Source: Variovorax paradoxus | Lineage (GTDB): Bacteria; Pseudomonadota; Gammaproteobacteria; Burkholderiales; Burkholderiaceae_C | DNA: 64,000 bases | Assembly (NCBI RefSeq): GCF_009755665.1 | Contig: NZ_CP046622.1 | Location: 2,356,001 to 2,420,000, forward strand | Direction: 5' to 3' | In this document: positions 37,522 to 49,098 of the stretch, piece after piece | Numbering within the stretch: position 1 is the first letter of the stretch | How the letters are laid out: every line of letters begins with the position of its first letter | The notes under the pieces: generated by a model | Seen by the model: only the letters and a program-made list of their open reading frames with translations | Told to the model about the DNA's origin: nothing | The model's database searches: none | Made by a program: the position numbers and the translations under genes

Positions 37522-39570
37522 ATGTTCAAGAAAATCCTGATCGCAAACCGCGGGGAGATTGCCTGCCGCGTGATTCAAACGGCCAAGAAGATGGGCATCC
37601 TCACGGTCGCCGTCTATTCCGACGCCGATAAGGAAGCACGTCACGTCGAACTTGCCGACGAGGCTGTGCACATCGGCGCTGCGCCCAGCCGCGAGAGCTA
37701 TCTGCAGGCCGACCGCATCATTGCGGCCTGCAAGCAGACCGGCGCCGAGGCGGTGCACCCGGGCTACGGTTTCCTGTCCGAGAACGAAGCCTTTGCGCGC
37801 AAGGTGGAGGAAGAGGGCATTGCCTTCATCGGACCGAAGCACTATTCGATTGCCGCCATGGGCGACAAGATCGCTTCCAAGAAGCTCGCGAATGAGGCCA
37901 AGGTCAACACCATTCCCGGCTGGAACGACGCCATTGAAACGGCCGAGCGCGCCGTCGAGATTGCCAAGGACATCGGCTACCCGGTGATGATCAAGGCGTC
38001 GGCCGGTGGCGGGGGCAAGGGGCTGCGCGTGGCCTTCGACGACAAGGAAGCCTTCGAGGGCTTTACCTCGTGCCGCAACGAGGCGCTGAGCAGTTTCGGC
38101 GACGACCGCGTGTTCATCGAGAAATTCGTCGAGGAGCCGCGCCACATCGAAATCCAGGTGCTGGGCGATTCGCATGGCAATGTCATCTACCTGAACGAGC
38201 GCGAGTGCTCGATCCAGCGCAGGCACCAGAAGGTGATCGAAGAGGCGCCTTCGCCCTTCATCAGCGATGCCACGCGCAAGGCGATGGGCGAGCAGGCGGT
38301 TCAGCTGGCCAAGGCGGTGAAGTACCAGAGCGCGGGCACGGTGGAGTTTGTGGTGGGCAAGGACCAGAGCTTCTATTTTCTGGAGATGAACACGCGGCTG
38401 CAGGTGGAGCATCCGGTAACCGAATGCATCACCGGGCTCGACTTGGTCGAGCTGATGATCCGCGTGGCGGCCGGCGAAGCGCTGCCGCTGACGCAGGCCG
38501 AGGTGAAGCGCAACGGTTGGGCGATCGAGTGCCGCATCAACGCCGAAGATCCGTTCCGCAACTTCCTGCCTTCGACGGGCCGCCTCGTGAAGTTCCAGCC
38601 GCCGGCCGAGACCATGTTCGCGAGCGACACCGAGCGCCTGAACGGCGTGCGAGTGGACACGGGCGTGTACGAAGGCGGCGAGATCCCGATGTATTACGAC
38701 TCGATGATCGCCAAGCTCATCGTGCACGGCAAGGACCGGCAGCATGCAATTGCGCGCATGCGCGAGGCGCTCAACGGTTTCGTGATCCGCGGCATCAGCA
38801 GCAACATTCCGTTCCAGGCGGCGCTGCTCGCGCATCCCAAGTTCGTGGCGGGCGATTTCAACACCGGTTTCATTGCCGAGCACTACGGCAAGGGCTTCCA
38901 TGCGGAAGACGTGCCGCACGCAGACCCCTCGTTTCTTGTTGCGCTTGCGGCCTATGTGCATCGCCGCTACCGCGCGCGCGCCTCGGGCATCAGCGGCCAG
39001 CTCGAAGGCCACGGCGTGAAGGTGGGCGAGCAGTTCGTGGTGGTGGAACTGGGGCCGGAAGGCAAGCATGTGCACCACCCGGTGTCGGTGACCGACTTTC
39101 ATGGCAAGACCGGCGCCAGCGCCGTTGCCGTGGGCGGCAAGAACTACAAGATCGACAGCGGCTTTGCGCTGGGCGCGATCCGCGTGCAGGGCATGGTGAA
39201 CGACCGGCCCTTCACCGCACAGGTCGAGCGCGGGGCGGGCAAGAACCCGCTGGCGCTGCGCGTGTCGCACGACGGCACGCAGATCGAAGCCATGGTGCTC
39301 TCGCCGCTGGGTGCGCGCCTGCTCGAGTTGATGCCCTACAAGGCGCCACCCGATCTGAGCAAGTTCCTGATGTCGCCGATGCCGGGCTTGCTGGTCGAGG
39401 TGTCCGTGCAGCCGGGCCAGCAGGTACGTGCCGGCGAGAAGCTGGCCGTGATCGAGGCCATGAAAATGGAAAACGTGCTGTTCGCCACGCAAGACGGGGT
39501 GGTCGACAAGATTTCGGCCAAAAAGGGCGAGTCGCTCGCTGTCGATCAAATCATTCTGGAGTTCAACTGA
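37522..39570 (+). CDS. pccA: Propionyl-CoA carboxylase alpha subunit (biotin carboxylase + BCCP)
   Basis: 682 aa. The biotin carboxylase domain ([43 protein letters not shown]) is followed by a BT linker domain. The C-terminal biotinyl domain has EAMKMEN and the biotin-accepting Lys648. It uses ATP and bicarbonate to make carboxybiotin. The stop codon overlaps the start of bioB, tying cofactor supply to apo-enzyme synthesis. Confidence 0.96.
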   Translation: MFKKILIANRGEIACRVIQTAKKMGILTVAVYSDADKEARHVELADEAVHIGAAPSRESYLQADRIIAACKQTGAEAVHPGYGFLSENEAFARKVEEEGIAFIGPKHYSIAAMGDKIASKKLANEAKVNTIPGWNDAIETAERAVEIAKDIGYPVMIKASAGGGGKGLRVAFDDKEAFEGFTSCRNEALSSFGDDRVFIEKFVEEPRHIEIQVLGDSHGNVIYLNERECSIQRRHQKVIEEAPSPFISDATRKAMGEQAVQLAKAVKYQSAGTVEFVVGKDQSFYFLEMNTRLQVEHPVTECITGLDLVELMIRVAAGEALPLTQAEVKRNGWAIECRINAEDPFRNFLPSTGRLVKFQPPAETMFASDTERLNGVRVDTGVYEGGEIPMYYDSMIAKLIVHGKDRQHAIARMREALNGFVIRGISSNIPFQAALLAHPKFVAGDFNTGFIAEHYGKGFHAEDVPHADPSFLVALAAYVHRRYRARASGISGQLEGHGVKVGEQFVVVELGPEGKHVHHPVSVTDFHGKTGASAVAVGGKNYKIDSGFALGAIRVQGMVNDRPFTAQVERGAGKNPLALRVSHDGTQIEAMVLSPLGARLLELMPYKAPPDLSKFLMSPMPGLLVEVSVQPGQQVRAGEKLAVIEAMKMENVLFATQDGVVDKISAKKGESLAVDQIILEFN

Positions 39571-40601
39571 TGGGTGCCAACGACTTGCAACAGACGATCA
39601 CGCTACACCGCCCCACCAAGGCCGCGGAGCCGCAGGGACCTTGGTCGGTCGAGGCGATTCAGGCGCTCCTCGACAAGCCGCTGATGGAACTGCTGTTCGA
39701 AGCACAGACCGTGCACCGCCAGCACTTCCCCGAGGGCGACATCGAGCTTGCGACGCTGCTGTCGGTCAAGACTGGCGGCTGCCCGGAGAACTGCGGCTAC
39801 TGCCCGCAGTCGGCCGAGTTCGACACCGGCGTGAAGGCGCAGAAGCTCATGGAGGTCGACGAGGTGGTGCGTGCCGCGCAGGCTGCCAAGGATGCCGGTG
39901 CCACGCGTTTCTGCATGGGCGCCGCATGGCGCGCGCCGAAGGACCGCGACGTGGAGAAGGTGGCTGTGCTGGTCGAAGCCGTGAAGGGCCTGGGCATGCA
40001 GACCTGCGCCACGCTCGGCATGCTGGAGCCGCATCATGCGCAACAGCTCAAGGCCGCGGGCCTCGACTACTACAACCACAACCTCGACACCGCGCCCGAG
40101 TACTACACAGACATTGTCGACACGCGCACCTATCAGGACCGGCTCGACACGCTGGCCCATGTACGCAGCGCCGGCATCAGCGTGTGCTGCGGCGGCATCG
40201 TCGGCATGGGCGAGCAGCCGGTGCACCGGGCGGGGCTGATCGCGCAACTGGCCAACCTGAATCCGTACCCCGAGTCGGTGCCGATCAACAGCTTGGTGCG
40301 CGTGCCGGGCACGCCATTGGCCGATTCCGAGCCGGTCGATCCCTTCGACTTCGTGCGCATGATCGCGGTGGCGCGCATCACGATGCCGACCGCGCGCGTG
40401 CGGCTCTCGGCAGGCCGCCAGCAAATGGGCGATGCAGTGCAGGCGCTGTGCTTCATGGCAGGTGCCAATTCGATCTTCTACGGCGACAAGCTGCTGGTGA
40501 CCGGCAACCCCGACGTGGAGGCCGACGTGCAACTGCTGCGCAAGTTGGGTCTGCAGTCGCGCCGGACCACCGCCACCGAAGAAGCTGGGGCCTGCGCATG
40601 A
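39570..40601 (+). CDS. bioB: Biotin synthase
   Basis: 343 aa radical-SAM enzyme. The CxxxCxxC motif is [13 protein letters not shown] (Cys71, Cys75, Cys78). [11 protein letters not shown] and RLSAGRQQM include the ligands of the second [2Fe-2S] cluster (Arg in the last). It inserts sulfur into dethiobiotin. No other bio genes are adjacent. Its ATG overlaps the pccA stop (TGATG), an unusual but logical position after a biotin-dependent carboxylase. Confidence 0.96.
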   Translation: MGANDLQQTITLHRPTKAAEPQGPWSVEAIQALLDKPLMELLFEAQTVHRQHFPEGDIELATLLSVKTGGCPENCGYCPQSAEFDTGVKAQKLMEVDEVVRAAQAAKDAGATRFCMGAAWRAPKDRDVEKVAVLVEAVKGLGMQTCATLGMLEPHHAQQLKAAGLDYYNHNLDTAPEYYTDIVDTRTYQDRLDTLAHVRSAGISVCCGGIVGMGEQPVHRAGLIAQLANLNPYPESVPINSLVRVPGTPLADSEPVDPFDFVRMIAVARITMPTARVRLSAGRQQMGDAVQALCFMAGANSIFYGDKLLVTGNPDVEADVQLLRKLGLQSRRTTATEEAGACA

Positions 40602-41086
40602 CGGCCGCGCCGCGTCCCTTCAAGGTGCTGGGCATCCAGCAGATCGCCATCGGCGGGCCCGACAAGATGCGGCTGCAGAAGCTCTGGGTCGACATGCTGG
40701 GGCTCGAGGTCACCGGCACCTTCAAGAGCGAGCGCGAGAACGTCGACGAGGACATCTGTTCGATGGGCAGCGGGCCGTTCAAGGTCGAGGTCGACCTGAT
40801 GCAGCCGTTGGACCCCGAGAAAAAGCCCGCGGTTCACACCACGCCGCTCAACCATGTGGGCCTGTGGATCGACGACCTGCCCAAGGCCGTCGAATGGCTC
40901 ACCGCGCAGGGTGTACGTTTTGCGCCCGGAGGCATTCGCCAGGGCGCGGCCGGCTTCGACATCTGCTTTCTGCATCCGAAGGCGAACGACGAGTTTCCGA
41001 TTGCGGGCGAGGGCGTGTTGATAGAAATGGTGCAGGCGCCACCCGAGGTGGTGACCGCGTTCAACGCGCTGGCCGCTACGCGTTGA
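40598..41086 (+). CDS. VOC-family protein, probable methylmalonyl-CoA epimerase
   Basis: 162 aa. It has the glyoxalase/VOC pattern with two beta-alpha-beta modules: [20 protein letters not shown] at the start, [20 protein letters not shown] in the middle, and a terminal [12 protein letters not shown] metal-ligand strand. As last gene of the propionyl-CoA operon, it may racemise (S)- and (R)-methylmalonyl-CoA, the one step otherwise missing. The assignment relies on context. A lyase-type VOC protein cannot be excluded. It overlaps bioB (ATGA) and ends 11 bp inside the convergent Lrp gene. Confidence 0.78.
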   Translation: MTAAPRPFKVLGIQQIAIGGPDKMRLQKLWVDMLGLEVTGTFKSERENVDEDICSMGSGPFKVEVDLMQPLDPEKKPAVHTTPLNHVGLWIDDLPKAVEWLTAQGVRFAPGGIRQGAAGFDICFLHPKANDEFPIAGEGVLIEMVQAPPEVVTAFNALAATR

Positions 41087-41573
41087 GCACCTTCTTGATC
41101 GGCGGCTTCACGTCCGAGCGCTGAGGCGGCAGCATCGGCTGGTGCTCGCGGGCCGGGTTCAAGATGATCGAGGTGGCCGTTTCGGTGAGGATGCAGAACT
41201 TGGTGACCACCGCATCGAGGTGGCTCACGTCGATGACCGCAATTTCCAGAATCCAGCTGTCGTCGCCGGTCACGTTGTAGGCATTGACGCACTCGGGCGT
41301 CTGCTGCACCAGCTCTACCACGCGCGCGTAGTCGGCGCGGCCCACGCGGATGATCGCGCGGATGCCATAGCCCAGCTTGCCGAGGTTGACCGTGGCGCGA
41401 TAGCCGCTGATCACGCCCGCGGCTTCCAGCTTTTTCACGCGCTCGGTCACGGCCGGCTGGCTCAGGTGCACGCGGCGGCCCAGCTCGGCCATAGTCAGCC
41501 GCGCATCGCCCTGCAGTTCAGCCAGGATGCGGGTGTCGTGGGCGTCCAGTGCGGGGTTGAAGGTGAAGTCCAT
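41076..41573 (-). CDS. Lrp/AsnC-family regulator
   Basis: 165 aa. The N-terminal HTH reads [20 protein letters not shown] then [19 protein letters not shown]. The RAM ligand domain follows ([17 protein letters not shown]). It is divergent from an EamA-type exporter, its likely target, and overlaps the epimerase-like gene tail to tail. A C-terminal 20-residue tail ([14 protein letters not shown]) is variable. Confidence 0.9.
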   Translation of the reverse strand: MDFTFNPALDAHDTRILAELQGDARLTMAELGRRVHLSQPAVTERVKKLEAAGVISGYRATVNLGKLGYGIRAIIRVGRADYARVVELVQQTPECVNAYNVTGDDSWILEIAVIDVSHLDAVVTKFCILTETATSIILNPAREHQPMLPPQRSDVKPPIKKVLNA

Positions 41574-41688
41574 GTAACTCCTTTAAATCGACGGTTCAAA
41601 ACAGATAGAACCATGAGTTGTGCATGGCTGCGAAGGGTTTGCTTTCATACCATGGATGGGGTTCCAATACCAACAAGACAGACCTCGC

Positions 41689-42603
41689 ATGCCGACTCTT
41701 GCATCTCCCGCCCAAGCCTCATCCGGCTCCCGCAGCACGCTGCCGCCGCTCCTGTGGCTTTGCCTGGCCGCCACCTGGGTGGTCTGGGGCTCGACTTATC
41801 TCGCAATCAAGTACGCGCTGATCAGCTTTCCGCCGTTCTTGCAGATGGGGTCGCGCTTCTTGTTTGCGGGCGTGATGCTCGCGGTGTGGATGCGCTGGCG
41901 CGGCGCTGCCTGGCCCTCGGCGCTGCAATGGCGCAATGCGCTTGTCGTAGGGGCGCTGATGCTGGGCGGCGGCATGGGCGGCACGGCGCATGCCGAGGTA
42001 TCGATCGGCTCGGGTCTGGTGGTGGCCTTCATCGCGGTGGTGCCGTTGCTGATTGCACTGCTCAACCTGATCTGGGGCGTGAAGCCGACGCGGCTCGAGG
42101 CCATGGGCATCGCGCTTGGGCTGGTCGGCGTGCTGATGCTGACGCAGGGCAGCGGCTTCCAGTCATCGCCCGCGGGGCTGCTGGCCATTTCCGTGGCTTG
42201 CATCTGCTGGTCGATGGGCAGCGTGCTGAGCCAGCGCAGCCTGCCGCTCGCGCCCGGCGCGATGGGGTTCGCGAGCGAGATGATCTGTGGCGGCCTGGTG
42301 CTGATGGTGCTTGCGGCGGTGTCTCGCGAGAGCTTGGTCTGGCCACCAGCGCCAGAGGCCGTTTGGGCCTGGCTGTACCTCGTGGTTTTCGGTTCGCTGA
42401 TTGCGTTCAACGCCTACATGGTGCTGCTCGCAAGGGCGCCGGCCGCGCTGGCGGCGAGCTACACCTTCGTCAATCCGGTGATCGCGATGCTGCTGGGCGT
42501 GTGGATTGCCAACGAAACCGTGACGCGCTTCGAGTGGTATGCCGTGGCCGTCATCCTGGCCGGTGTGCTGCTGTTGCTCTTCAAGCGCCCGCAGAAGGGC
42601 TGA
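41689..42603 (+). CDS. EamA/DMT-family transporter
   Basis: 304 aa with ten transmembrane helices in two EamA repeats (LWLCLAATWVVWGSTYLAIK at the first, AISVACICWSMGSVLSQRSL at the second). Such proteins export amino acids or other metabolites (RhaT/YdcZ/YedA type). I chose the ATG at 41689, directly before the Pro/Ser leader. An upstream ATG at 41620 would add 23 unusual residues. The divergent Lrp regulator suggests amino-acid efflux. Confidence 0.88.
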   Translation: MPTLASPAQASSGSRSTLPPLLWLCLAATWVVWGSTYLAIKYALISFPPFLQMGSRFLFAGVMLAVWMRWRGAAWPSALQWRNALVVGALMLGGGMGGTAHAEVSIGSGLVVAFIAVVPLLIALLNLIWGVKPTRLEAMGIALGLVGVLMLTQGSGFQSSPAGLLAISVACICWSMGSVLSQRSLPLAPGAMGFASEMICGGLVLMVLAAVSRESLVWPPAPEAVWAWLYLVVFGSLIAFNAYMVLLARAPAALAASYTFVNPVIAMLLGVWIANETVTRFEWYAVAVILAGVLLLLFKRPQKG

Positions 42604-42616
42604 GCCCGCGCCTGCT

Positions 42617-43255
42617 TCAGGTGCCCGGACGGCGCCAGAAGGCCAGCGTGGCCGCCAGCAGCCACATGCCGGCCGCGCAACTGCGGTTCAGCACCTTGAG
42701 GCCGCGCCGCGAGAGCCAGCGCACGGCTTGCGTGCCGGCGGCCGCATAGGCCAGCATCACGCAGGTGTCGAGCGCCACGAAGATCGAGCCCAGCAGAAGG
42801 TACTGCATGCCCTGCGGCTTGGTGATGTCGATGAACTGCGGCAGAAAGGCCGCGAAGAACAACACCGTCTTGGGGTTCGACAGCGCCACGAGCAGGCTGC
42901 GCACAAGCGCGATGCGGCCGTGTGGGCGAACCTCGATGGCGGACTTGGCCAGCGCCTCGCCCAGGTCGGTGGCGTCGCTGCGCCACAGCTTGATGCCAAG
43001 CCACACCAGGTAGGCAACGCCCGCCACGCGAATCGCGTTGAAGAGCAGTTCCGACGCGGCCAGCAGCGAGCCGAGCCCGAGGGCGACCACGGCGATCAGC
43101 GTGATGCTGCCGAGCGATGCACCGGCAATGCCCCAGCTCGCGCGTCGCATGCCGCCATCGATGCCATTGGACAGTGCCAGCAGCATCGTGGGGCCGGGGA
43201 TCACGGCCAATGCGAGTGAGGCAACCACGTAGATGAGCAGGGTGTCGAGTGTCAT
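42617..43255 (-). CDS. LysE/RhtB-family amino-acid exporter
   Basis: 212 aa with about six transmembrane helices. The signature [19 protein letters not shown] near the N terminus and [17 protein letters not shown] in the middle identify the LysE/RhtB family. Its ATG overlaps the stop of the RnfB-like gene upstream, so it is the third gene of a phaZ-rnfB-like-lysE-like unit. It converges on the EamA gene with only 13 bp between stops. Confidence 0.9.
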   Translation of the reverse strand: MTLDTLLIYVVASLALAVIPGPTMLLALSNGIDGGMRRASWGIAGASLGSITLIAVVALGLGSLLAASELLFNAIRVAGVAYLVWLGIKLWRSDATDLGEALAKSAIEVRPHGRIALVRSLLVALSNPKTVLFFAAFLPQFIDITKPQGMQYLLLGSIFVALDTCVMLAYAAAGTQAVRWLSRRGLKVLNRSCAAGMWLLAATLAFWRRPGT

Positions 43256-43878
43256 GGCTTGGCGGCGGGTGGGCGTTGCTGGGCGGCACGGGCGCGCGCG
43301 AGGGCGGCTTCGACAATGGAGCGCTTGCGTGTGTCGGCGGCTTGTGGTTCGGCGGCGGGTGCGGGTTCTTCGATTCGCTTGGCGAGCCGGCGATGCTCGC
43401 CATGCAGTTGGTAGCGCCGCAATGCCGCCTCGGCCTGCGCCTGCGACCATGCGGCCCAACCGGTGCGGCCCGGCGTTTCGACCTCGAGCGAGATGCAGTC
43501 GACCGGGCAGACCGGAATGCAGAGCTCGCAGCCCGTGCAATGCGCTTCGATGACCGTGTGCATGCGCTTGTTGATGCCCACGATGGCATCGGTGGGGCAG
43601 GCATCCAGGCAGAGCGTGCAACCGATGCACCAGGCCTCGTCGATCACCGCCATGGCGCGCGGGCCTTCAGTGCCGAACTGCGGATCGAGCGGCAGCGGCT
43701 GGCGGCCCGTGAGCTGCGCCAGTCTCCCAATGCCCTCCGCGCCGCCGGGCGGGCACTGGTTGATGTCCGCCTCTCCGTCGGCCACGGCCTGCGCATAGCC
43801 GGCGCAATCGGGGTAGCCGCACCGTGTGCACTGCGTTTGCGGCAGTGCATCGTGAATGCGTGCGGCCAGCCCGTTCAC
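43252..43878 (-). CDS. RnfB-like iron-sulfur protein
   Basis: 208 aa from a GTG that overlaps the phaZ stop. The N-terminal Fe-S motif is [15 protein letters not shown], with a further Cys in QCPPGG, which binds one [4Fe-4S]. Two ferredoxin motifs follow: [12 protein letters not shown] and [12 protein letters not shown]. Unlike true RnfB it lacks the N-terminal membrane anchor and there are no rnfACDGE genes nearby. It may be a soluble electron carrier. The C-terminal tail is Ala/Arg-rich. Confidence 0.88.
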   Translation of the reverse strand: MNGLAARIHDALPQTQCTRCGYPDCAGYAQAVADGEADINQCPPGGAEGIGRLAQLTGRQPLPLDPQFGTEGPRAMAVIDEAWCIGCTLCLDACPTDAIVGINKRMHTVIEAHCTGCELCIPVCPVDCISLEVETPGRTGWAAWSQAQAEAALRRYQLHGEHRRLAKRIEEPAPAAEPQAADTRKRSIVEAALARARAAQQRPPAAKP

Positions 43879-45290
43879 TTCTGGCGTGCCGCCGGCTTCT
43901 TCACGGCGGCAACGGCCACCGCTTTCTTGGCTGCGACATTCTTCTTGGCGGCCACGGCGACCGTTTTCCGCCCGGGCTTGATGCGGTCTTCGGCGGGCAG
44001 GCTCTCGCGTGCGCCGGCGCGCCGCTGGGGCTGGTCGTGGGCGGCGATGAATTTCTGCACCTTGGGGTAGACAAGTTCGCGCCAGCGGCGGCCGCTGAAA
44101 ATGCCGTAGTGGCCCGCGCCCTTGACTTCATAGTGCTCACGCTGCGCGTCGTCGATACCGGTGCACAGGCTGTGCGCGGCCTCGGTCTGGCCAGAGCCCG
44201 AAATGTCGTCGAGCTCGCCCTCTACCGTGAGCAGCGCGGTCGAATGAATGTCTTGCGGGCGCACGCGCTCGATCTGGCCCTTGGGGTTCTTCACGTCCCA
44301 GGTGCCGTTCACGAGTTCGAACTGCTGGAACACGGTGCGAATGGTGTCCAGGTAGTAATCGGCGTCCATATCGAGCACTGCGTTGTACTCGTCATAGAAC
44401 TTGCGATGGGCTTCGGCGCTGGCGTCGTCGCCCTTGATCAGGTCCTTGAAGTAATCGTAGTGGCTGCTGGCATGGCGGTCGGGGTTCATCGCCACAAAGC
44501 CCGTGTGCTGCAGGAAGCCCGGATACACGCGGCGGCCTTCACCCGGAAAGCCTTGCGGCACCCGGTAGATCACGTTGTTCTCGAACCACTCGTAGCTCTT
44601 GTTCATTGCCAGGTTGTTCACCGCGGTGGGCGACTTGCGCGCGTCGATCGGGCCGCCCATCATGGTCATGGTGAGCGGCAGCGGCTCGCCGCGGCTTGCC
44701 ATGAGCGACACGGCCGCCAGCACCGGCACGGTGGGCTGGCAAACGCTCACCACGTGGCAGTTGCCGTATTCGGACTGCAGGCGGCGGATGAACTCCTGCA
44801 CGTAGTTGACGTAGTCGTCCAGGTGGAACTCGCCTTGCGACAGCGGCACGAGGCGCGCGTTCTTCCAGTCGGTGATGTAGACCTTGTGGTCTTGCAGCAT
44901 GGTGCGCACCGTGTCGCGCAGCAGCGTGGCGTAGTGGCCCGAGAGCGGCGCCACGATCAGCACCACGGGCTGGCTCTTGAGCGTCTTGAGGGTGTGCGGC
45001 TCGTCTGTAAAACGCTTGAAGCGGCGCAACTCGCAGAAAGGCTTGTCGAGCTCGACGACCTCCTGGATTACGACGTCGTCGCCGTCGACCTTCACCGACT
45101 TGATGTTGAACTCTGGCTTTTCGTAGTCCTTGCCCAGGCGATAGAGCAGGTCGTAGCCGGCAGCCATGCGCTGCGCCATGGGCAGTTGGCCCCACACCGC
45201 GCCTTGGCCATAGAGCTTGGAGGCCGCTTGCGCGAAGTCCGAAAACGGTTCCATCAAGGAACGCTGGGCTTCGTAGAGTTGATAAAGCAT
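43875..45290 (-). CDS. phaZ: Intracellular polyhydroxybutyrate depolymerase
   Basis: 471 aa. It matches the PhaZ(a1) type of Cupriavidus: an alpha/beta hydrolase with a catalytic Cys ([11 protein letters not shown], Cys184) rather than Ser, the upstream [15 protein letters not shown] segment, and late [17 protein letters not shown] and [13 protein letters not shown] (Asp and His). It degrades storage PHB granules in the cytoplasm. The last 35 residues are a Lys/Ala-rich tail that could bind the granule or DNA. It is first of three overlapping genes. Confidence 0.94.
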   Translation of the reverse strand: MLYQLYEAQRSLMEPFSDFAQAASKLYGQGAVWGQLPMAQRMAAGYDLLYRLGKDYEKPEFNIKSVKVDGDDVVIQEVVELDKPFCELRRFKRFTDEPHTLKTLKSQPVVLIVAPLSGHYATLLRDTVRTMLQDHKVYITDWKNARLVPLSQGEFHLDDYVNYVQEFIRRLQSEYGNCHVVSVCQPTVPVLAAVSLMASRGEPLPLTMTMMGGPIDARKSPTAVNNLAMNKSYEWFENNVIYRVPQGFPGEGRRVYPGFLQHTGFVAMNPDRHASSHYDYFKDLIKGDDASAEAHRKFYDEYNAVLDMDADYYLDTIRTVFQQFELVNGTWDVKNPKGQIERVRPQDIHSTALLTVEGELDDISGSGQTEAAHSLCTGIDDAQREHYEVKGAGHYGIFSGRRWRELVYPKVQKFIAAHDQPQRRAGARESLPAEDRIKPGRKTVAVAAKKNVAAKKAVAVAAVKKPAARQK

Positions 45291-45311
45291 CGCTGGTCTT
45301 GTAGTGAAATG

Positions 45312-45322
45312 TTGCAGTGCAA
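45312..45322. promoter_or_regulatory. Candidate PhaR-type site upstream of phaZ
   Basis: TTGCAGTGCAA is a perfect palindrome 22 bp before the phaZ start. PhaR regulators of PHB granule genes bind TGC/GCA-rich palindromes. The link is inferred from position and sequence style. The rest of the 156-bp gap to the aminotransferase stop shows no terminator. Confidence 0.45.
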
Positions 45323-45446
45323 TATATCAGCGCAATTAGGGCGATGCAGGAGGCCAAACCCTACATCGGTCACGGCGCGAGGGTCTTCCGGTCAAGGAGC
45401 GTGAAGGAATCGTCGCAAAACAGATTCCCTCACACTTTGCAGTCAC

Positions 45447-46643
45447 CTAGATGACTTTTGCAATCGACGCGCAGACGTAGTCGATGTTCTTGCTATTGAG
45501 CGCGGCCACGCACATGCGGCCGGTGTCGGTGCCGTACACGCCGAACTCGCTGCGCAGGCGCACCATCTGGTCCTTGCTGAGGCCCGAGTAGCTGAACATG
45601 CCGATCTGCGTGGTGATGAAGCTCATGTCTTCCTTCACGCCGGCCGCCTTGAGGCCGTCGACCAGCTTCTGGCGCATGGCCTTGATGCGCACGCGCATTT
45701 CGCCGAGTTCCTTTTCCCACAGGGCGCGCAGTTCGGGGTTGCCGAGCACCGCAGCCACCACGGCGCCGCCGTGGATCGGCGGGTTGCTGTAGTTGGTGCG
45801 AATGGCGATCTTGAGCTGCGAGAGCACGCGACCGGCTTCTTCCTTGTTCTCGCACAGCACCGAGAGGGCGCCCACGCGTTCGCCGTACAGGCTGAAGCTC
45901 TTGGAGAAAGAGGTCGAGACGAAGAAGGTCAGGCCGGCGTCGACAAACTTGGCGACAGCGGCGCCGTCTTCCTTCAGGCCGTAGCCGAAGCCCTGGTAGG
46001 CCATGTCGAGGAAGGGCACGAGGCCCTTGGCCTTGACGGCGGCAACCACCTGGTCCCACTGCTCGGGCGTGATGTCGTAGCCGGTCGGGTTGTGGCAGCA
46101 GGCGTGCAGCACCACCACCGTGCCTGCGGGCGCCGCGTTCAGGGCGGCCAGCATGCCTTCGAAGTTGACGCCGCGCTTGGCGGAGTCGTAGTAGGGATAG
46201 CTTTCGACCACGAAGCCGGCGTTGGTGAACAGCGCGCGGTGGTTTTCCCAGCTCGGGTCGCTGATCAGCACCTTGGCGTTGGGGTTGAGCCTCTTCAGGA
46301 AGTCGGCGCCGACCTTCAGGCCGCCGGTGCCGCCGATGCCCTGCACGGTGGCCACGCGGCCCGATTGCACGGGTTCGCTGTCGGCGCCGAAGACCAGGCC
46401 CTTGACGGCGTTGTCGTACGCCACGATGCCGTCGATCGGCAGGTAGCCGCGCGCGGTGGGGGCTTTCATCATGTTCTGTTCGGCGGCCTGCACGCACTGG
46501 AGCAGGGGGAGTTTGCCGTTGTCGTCGTAGTAGACGCCGACGCCGAGGTTGACCTTGTTGGGGTTGGTGTCGGCTGCAAATTGCTCGTTGAGGCCGAGGA
46601 TCGGGTCGCGCGGTGCCATTTCGACCGCGGTGAACATAGACAT
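45447..46643 (-). CDS. tyrB: Aromatic/aspartate aminotransferase
   Basis: 398 aa class I PLP enzyme. [13 protein letters not shown] and the PLP-lysine segment [16 protein letters not shown] are clear, as is [20 protein letters not shown] at the start. The length and sequence are those of AspC/TyrB enzymes that transfer amino groups between glutamate and aspartate or aromatic keto acids. A second ATG two codons later (46637) is possible. It is divergent from uvrB with a 105-bp shared region. Confidence 0.9.
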   Translation of the reverse strand: MSMFTAVEMAPRDPILGLNEQFAADTNPNKVNLGVGVYYDDNGKLPLLQCVQAAEQNMMKAPTARGYLPIDGIVAYDNAVKGLVFGADSEPVQSGRVATVQGIGGTGGLKVGADFLKRLNPNAKVLISDPSWENHRALFTNAGFVVESYPYYDSAKRGVNFEGMLAALNAAPAGTVVVLHACCHNPTGYDITPEQWDQVVAAVKAKGLVPFLDMAYQGFGYGLKEDGAAVAKFVDAGLTFFVSTSFSKSFSLYGERVGALSVLCENKEEAGRVLSQLKIAIRTNYSNPPIHGGAVVAAVLGNPELRALWEKELGEMRVRIKAMRQKLVDGLKAAGVKEDMSFITTQIGMFSYSGLSKDQMVRLRSEFGVYGTDTGRMCVAALNSKNIDYVCASIAKVI

Positions 46644-46748
46644 GGAAAGGTCCTTTGGGATGAAAGCTTCGCTGGCAACCGGACTTGCGCTACGCTTTCC
46701 GGTTGCCTTGAATTTTACCGGCGCCATCGCCACCTGTCGGGAACAGCC

Positions 46749-48866
46749 ATGCCAGAGAACAACGAAGCCATAGCAGACCTGAAGAAACTGGACCCGATCG
46801 GTCCGGCCAAGCAGGGCGAATTCATCAAGTACCCGGGTTCGCCTTTCGAGCTTTTCCAGCCCTATCCGCCGGCCGGAGACCAGCCCAAGGCCATCGACGG
46901 GCTGGTGGAGGGCGTGCTCGACGGCGAGGTGTTCCAGACGCTGCTGGGCGTGACGGGCTCGGGCAAGACCTTCACCATGGCCAACGTGATTGCGCGGCTG
47001 GGTCGCCCGGCCATCGTTTTTGCGCCCAACAAGACGCTGGCGGCGCAGCTTTACAGCGAGTTTCGCGAGTTCTTTCCGAAGAACGCGGTCGAGTACTTCG
47101 TGAGCTACTACGACTACTACCAGCCCGAGGCCTATGTGCCCCAGCGCGACCTGTTCATCGAGAAGGACTCGTCCATCAACGAGCACATCGAGCAGATGCG
47201 CCTTTCAGCCACCAAGAGCGTGCTGGAGCGGCGCGACACGGTCATCGTGGCCACGGTGAGCGCCATTTACGGCATCGGCACGCCCGAGGACTACACGCAG
47301 ATGCGTTTCATCATGCGGGTGGGCGACAAGATCGGCCAGCGCGACGTGATCGGGCGGCTGATTCGCATGCAGTACACCCGCAATGAGCAGGACTTTTCGC
47401 GCGGCACCTTCCGCGTGCGCGGCGACACCATCGACGTGTTTCCGGCGGAGCACAGCGAGTTGGCGATCCGCATCGAGCTTTTCGACGACGAGATCGAGTC
47501 GCTGCAGCTCTTCGATCCGCTCACGGGCCGCATCCGGCAGAAGATTCCGCGCTTCACGGTGTACCCGTCGAGCCACTACGTGACGCCGCGCGACAAGGTG
47601 CTGGGCGCGGTGGAAACCATCAAGATCGAACTGGCCGAGCGGCTCAAGGAATTCGTCAGCCAGGGCAAGCTGGTCGAGGCCCAGCGGCTGGAGCAGCGCA
47701 CCCGGTTCGACCTGGAAATGCTGGCCGAAATCGGCCACTGCAAGGGCATCGAGAACTACACGCGCCACCTCTCCGGCGCCGCGCCGGGCCAGCCGCCGGC
47801 CACGCTGACCGACTACCTGCCCAAAGACGCCCTGATGTTCCTGGACGAGAGCCACCAGATGGTCGGCCAGCTCAGCGCCATGTACAACGGCGACCGGGCG
47901 CGCAAGACGACGCTGGTCGAATACGGCTTCCGGTTGCCGAGCGCCCTGGACAACCGGCCGCTCAAGCTGGAGGAGTTCGAAACGCGCATGCGCCAGTGCA
48001 TCTTCGTTTCGGCCACTCCGGCGCAGTACGAGAAGGACCATGCCGGCAACGTGGTCGAGCAACTCGTTCGGCCGACCGGCCTGATCGACCCCGAAGTGGA
48101 GGTGCGCCCCGCTACGCACCAGGTGGACGACGTGCTGGGCGAAATCCGCATCCGGGTAGAAAAGAACGAGCGTGTGCTCATCACGACGCTCACCAAGCGC
48201 ATGGCCGAGCAGCTGACCGACTACCTGGGCGACAACGGCGTGAAGGTGCGCTACCTCCACAGCGACGTCGACACGGTGGAGCGGGTCGAAATATTGCGCG
48301 ACCTGCGGCTGGGCACTTTCGACGTGCTGGTGGGCATCAACCTGCTGCGCGAAGGCCTGGACATTCCGGAGGTGTCGCTGGTCGCCATCCTGGACGCCGA
48401 CAAGGAAGGTTTTCTGCGCGCCGAGCGTTCGCTGATCCAGACCATCGGCCGCGCGGCCCGAAACCTGAACGGCAAGGCCATCCTCTATGCCGACCGGATG
48501 ACCGACTCGATGAAAAAGGCCATCGACGAGACCGAGCGCCGCCGAGCGCGTCAAATTGCCTACAACGAGGCCAACGGCATCACGCCGCGCAGCATCGTCA
48601 AGCAGGTGCGCGACCTGATCGACGGCGTGTATAGCGAAAAGACCGGTAAGGAAATGGCCAAGCTCGACCTGGAACGCGCCAAGGTCGAGGACATGAGCGA
48701 AAAAGACATTGCCCGGGAAATCAAGCGGCTCGAAAAGCTCATGCTCGAGCACGCCCGCAATCTCGAATTCGAGAAGGCGGCGCGGGTGCGCGACCAGCTG
48801 GCGCTGTTGCGGGAGCAGGCTTTTGGCGCCTCTGGCGGCGACAACATCGCCGTGTTGCCGTCATAG
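46749..48866 (+). CDS. uvrB: UvrABC system protein B
   Basis: 705 aa DNA-repair helicase. Walker A is [16 protein letters not shown] (about residues 66-80). The beta-hairpin region [15 protein letters not shown] follows, then helicase motifs LDESHQM and TIGRAARN, and the C-terminal UVR motif ([24 protein letters not shown]) that binds UvrC. It verifies damage found by UvrA. No LexA box is obvious in the short upstream gap. Confidence 0.97.
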   Translation: MPENNEAIADLKKLDPIGPAKQGEFIKYPGSPFELFQPYPPAGDQPKAIDGLVEGVLDGEVFQTLLGVTGSGKTFTMANVIARLGRPAIVFAPNKTLAAQLYSEFREFFPKNAVEYFVSYYDYYQPEAYVPQRDLFIEKDSSINEHIEQMRLSATKSVLERRDTVIVATVSAIYGIGTPEDYTQMRFIMRVGDKIGQRDVIGRLIRMQYTRNEQDFSRGTFRVRGDTIDVFPAEHSELAIRIELFDDEIESLQLFDPLTGRIRQKIPRFTVYPSSHYVTPRDKVLGAVETIKIELAERLKEFVSQGKLVEAQRLEQRTRFDLEMLAEIGHCKGIENYTRHLSGAAPGQPPATLTDYLPKDALMFLDESHQMVGQLSAMYNGDRARKTTLVEYGFRLPSALDNRPLKLEEFETRMRQCIFVSATPAQYEKDHAGNVVEQLVRPTGLIDPEVEVRPATHQVDDVLGEIRIRVEKNERVLITTLTKRMAEQLTDYLGDNGVKVRYLHSDVDTVERVEILRDLRLGTFDVLVGINLLREGLDIPEVSLVAILDADKEGFLRAERSLIQTIGRAARNLNGKAILYADRMTDSMKKAIDETERRRARQIAYNEANGITPRSIVKQVRDLIDGVYSEKTGKEMAKLDLERAKVEDMSEKDIAREIKRLEKLMLEHARNLEFEKAARVRDQLALLREQAFGASGGDNIAVLPS

Positions 48867-48934
48867 GACGGGTTCCGGTTTCTTCAAGCGGCTGCCGCTG
48901 GGGTTTACCCGAGCAAACCTCAGGGCCTTCTGTT

Positions 48935-48957
48935 ATACTTGACCGAAATACTCAACA
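48935..48957 (+). promoter_or_regulatory. IscR type 1 operator overlapping the isc promoter
   Basis: ATACTTGACCGAAATACTC resembles the type 1 IscR site of proteobacteria (ATA-x-TTGAC, a central AT-rich part, then TACTC). It overlaps a TATACT -10-like element (48934-48939). [2Fe-2S]-IscR would repress the operon here. The following leader to the iscR start is about 140 nt long. Confidence 0.72.
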
Positions 48958-49098
48958 ACAAAAAAAGAACTTCGCGATGAAGAACCGATCCCATCGGCTG
49001 GGTTCACCAGCTTAAGGGGTCGGGCAGGGCGGAGACGAAGTCACCGCGGCCCCAGGCTACGGTGTCATTTCAACGGTAAGCACTTGAAGGAGCTTGCG

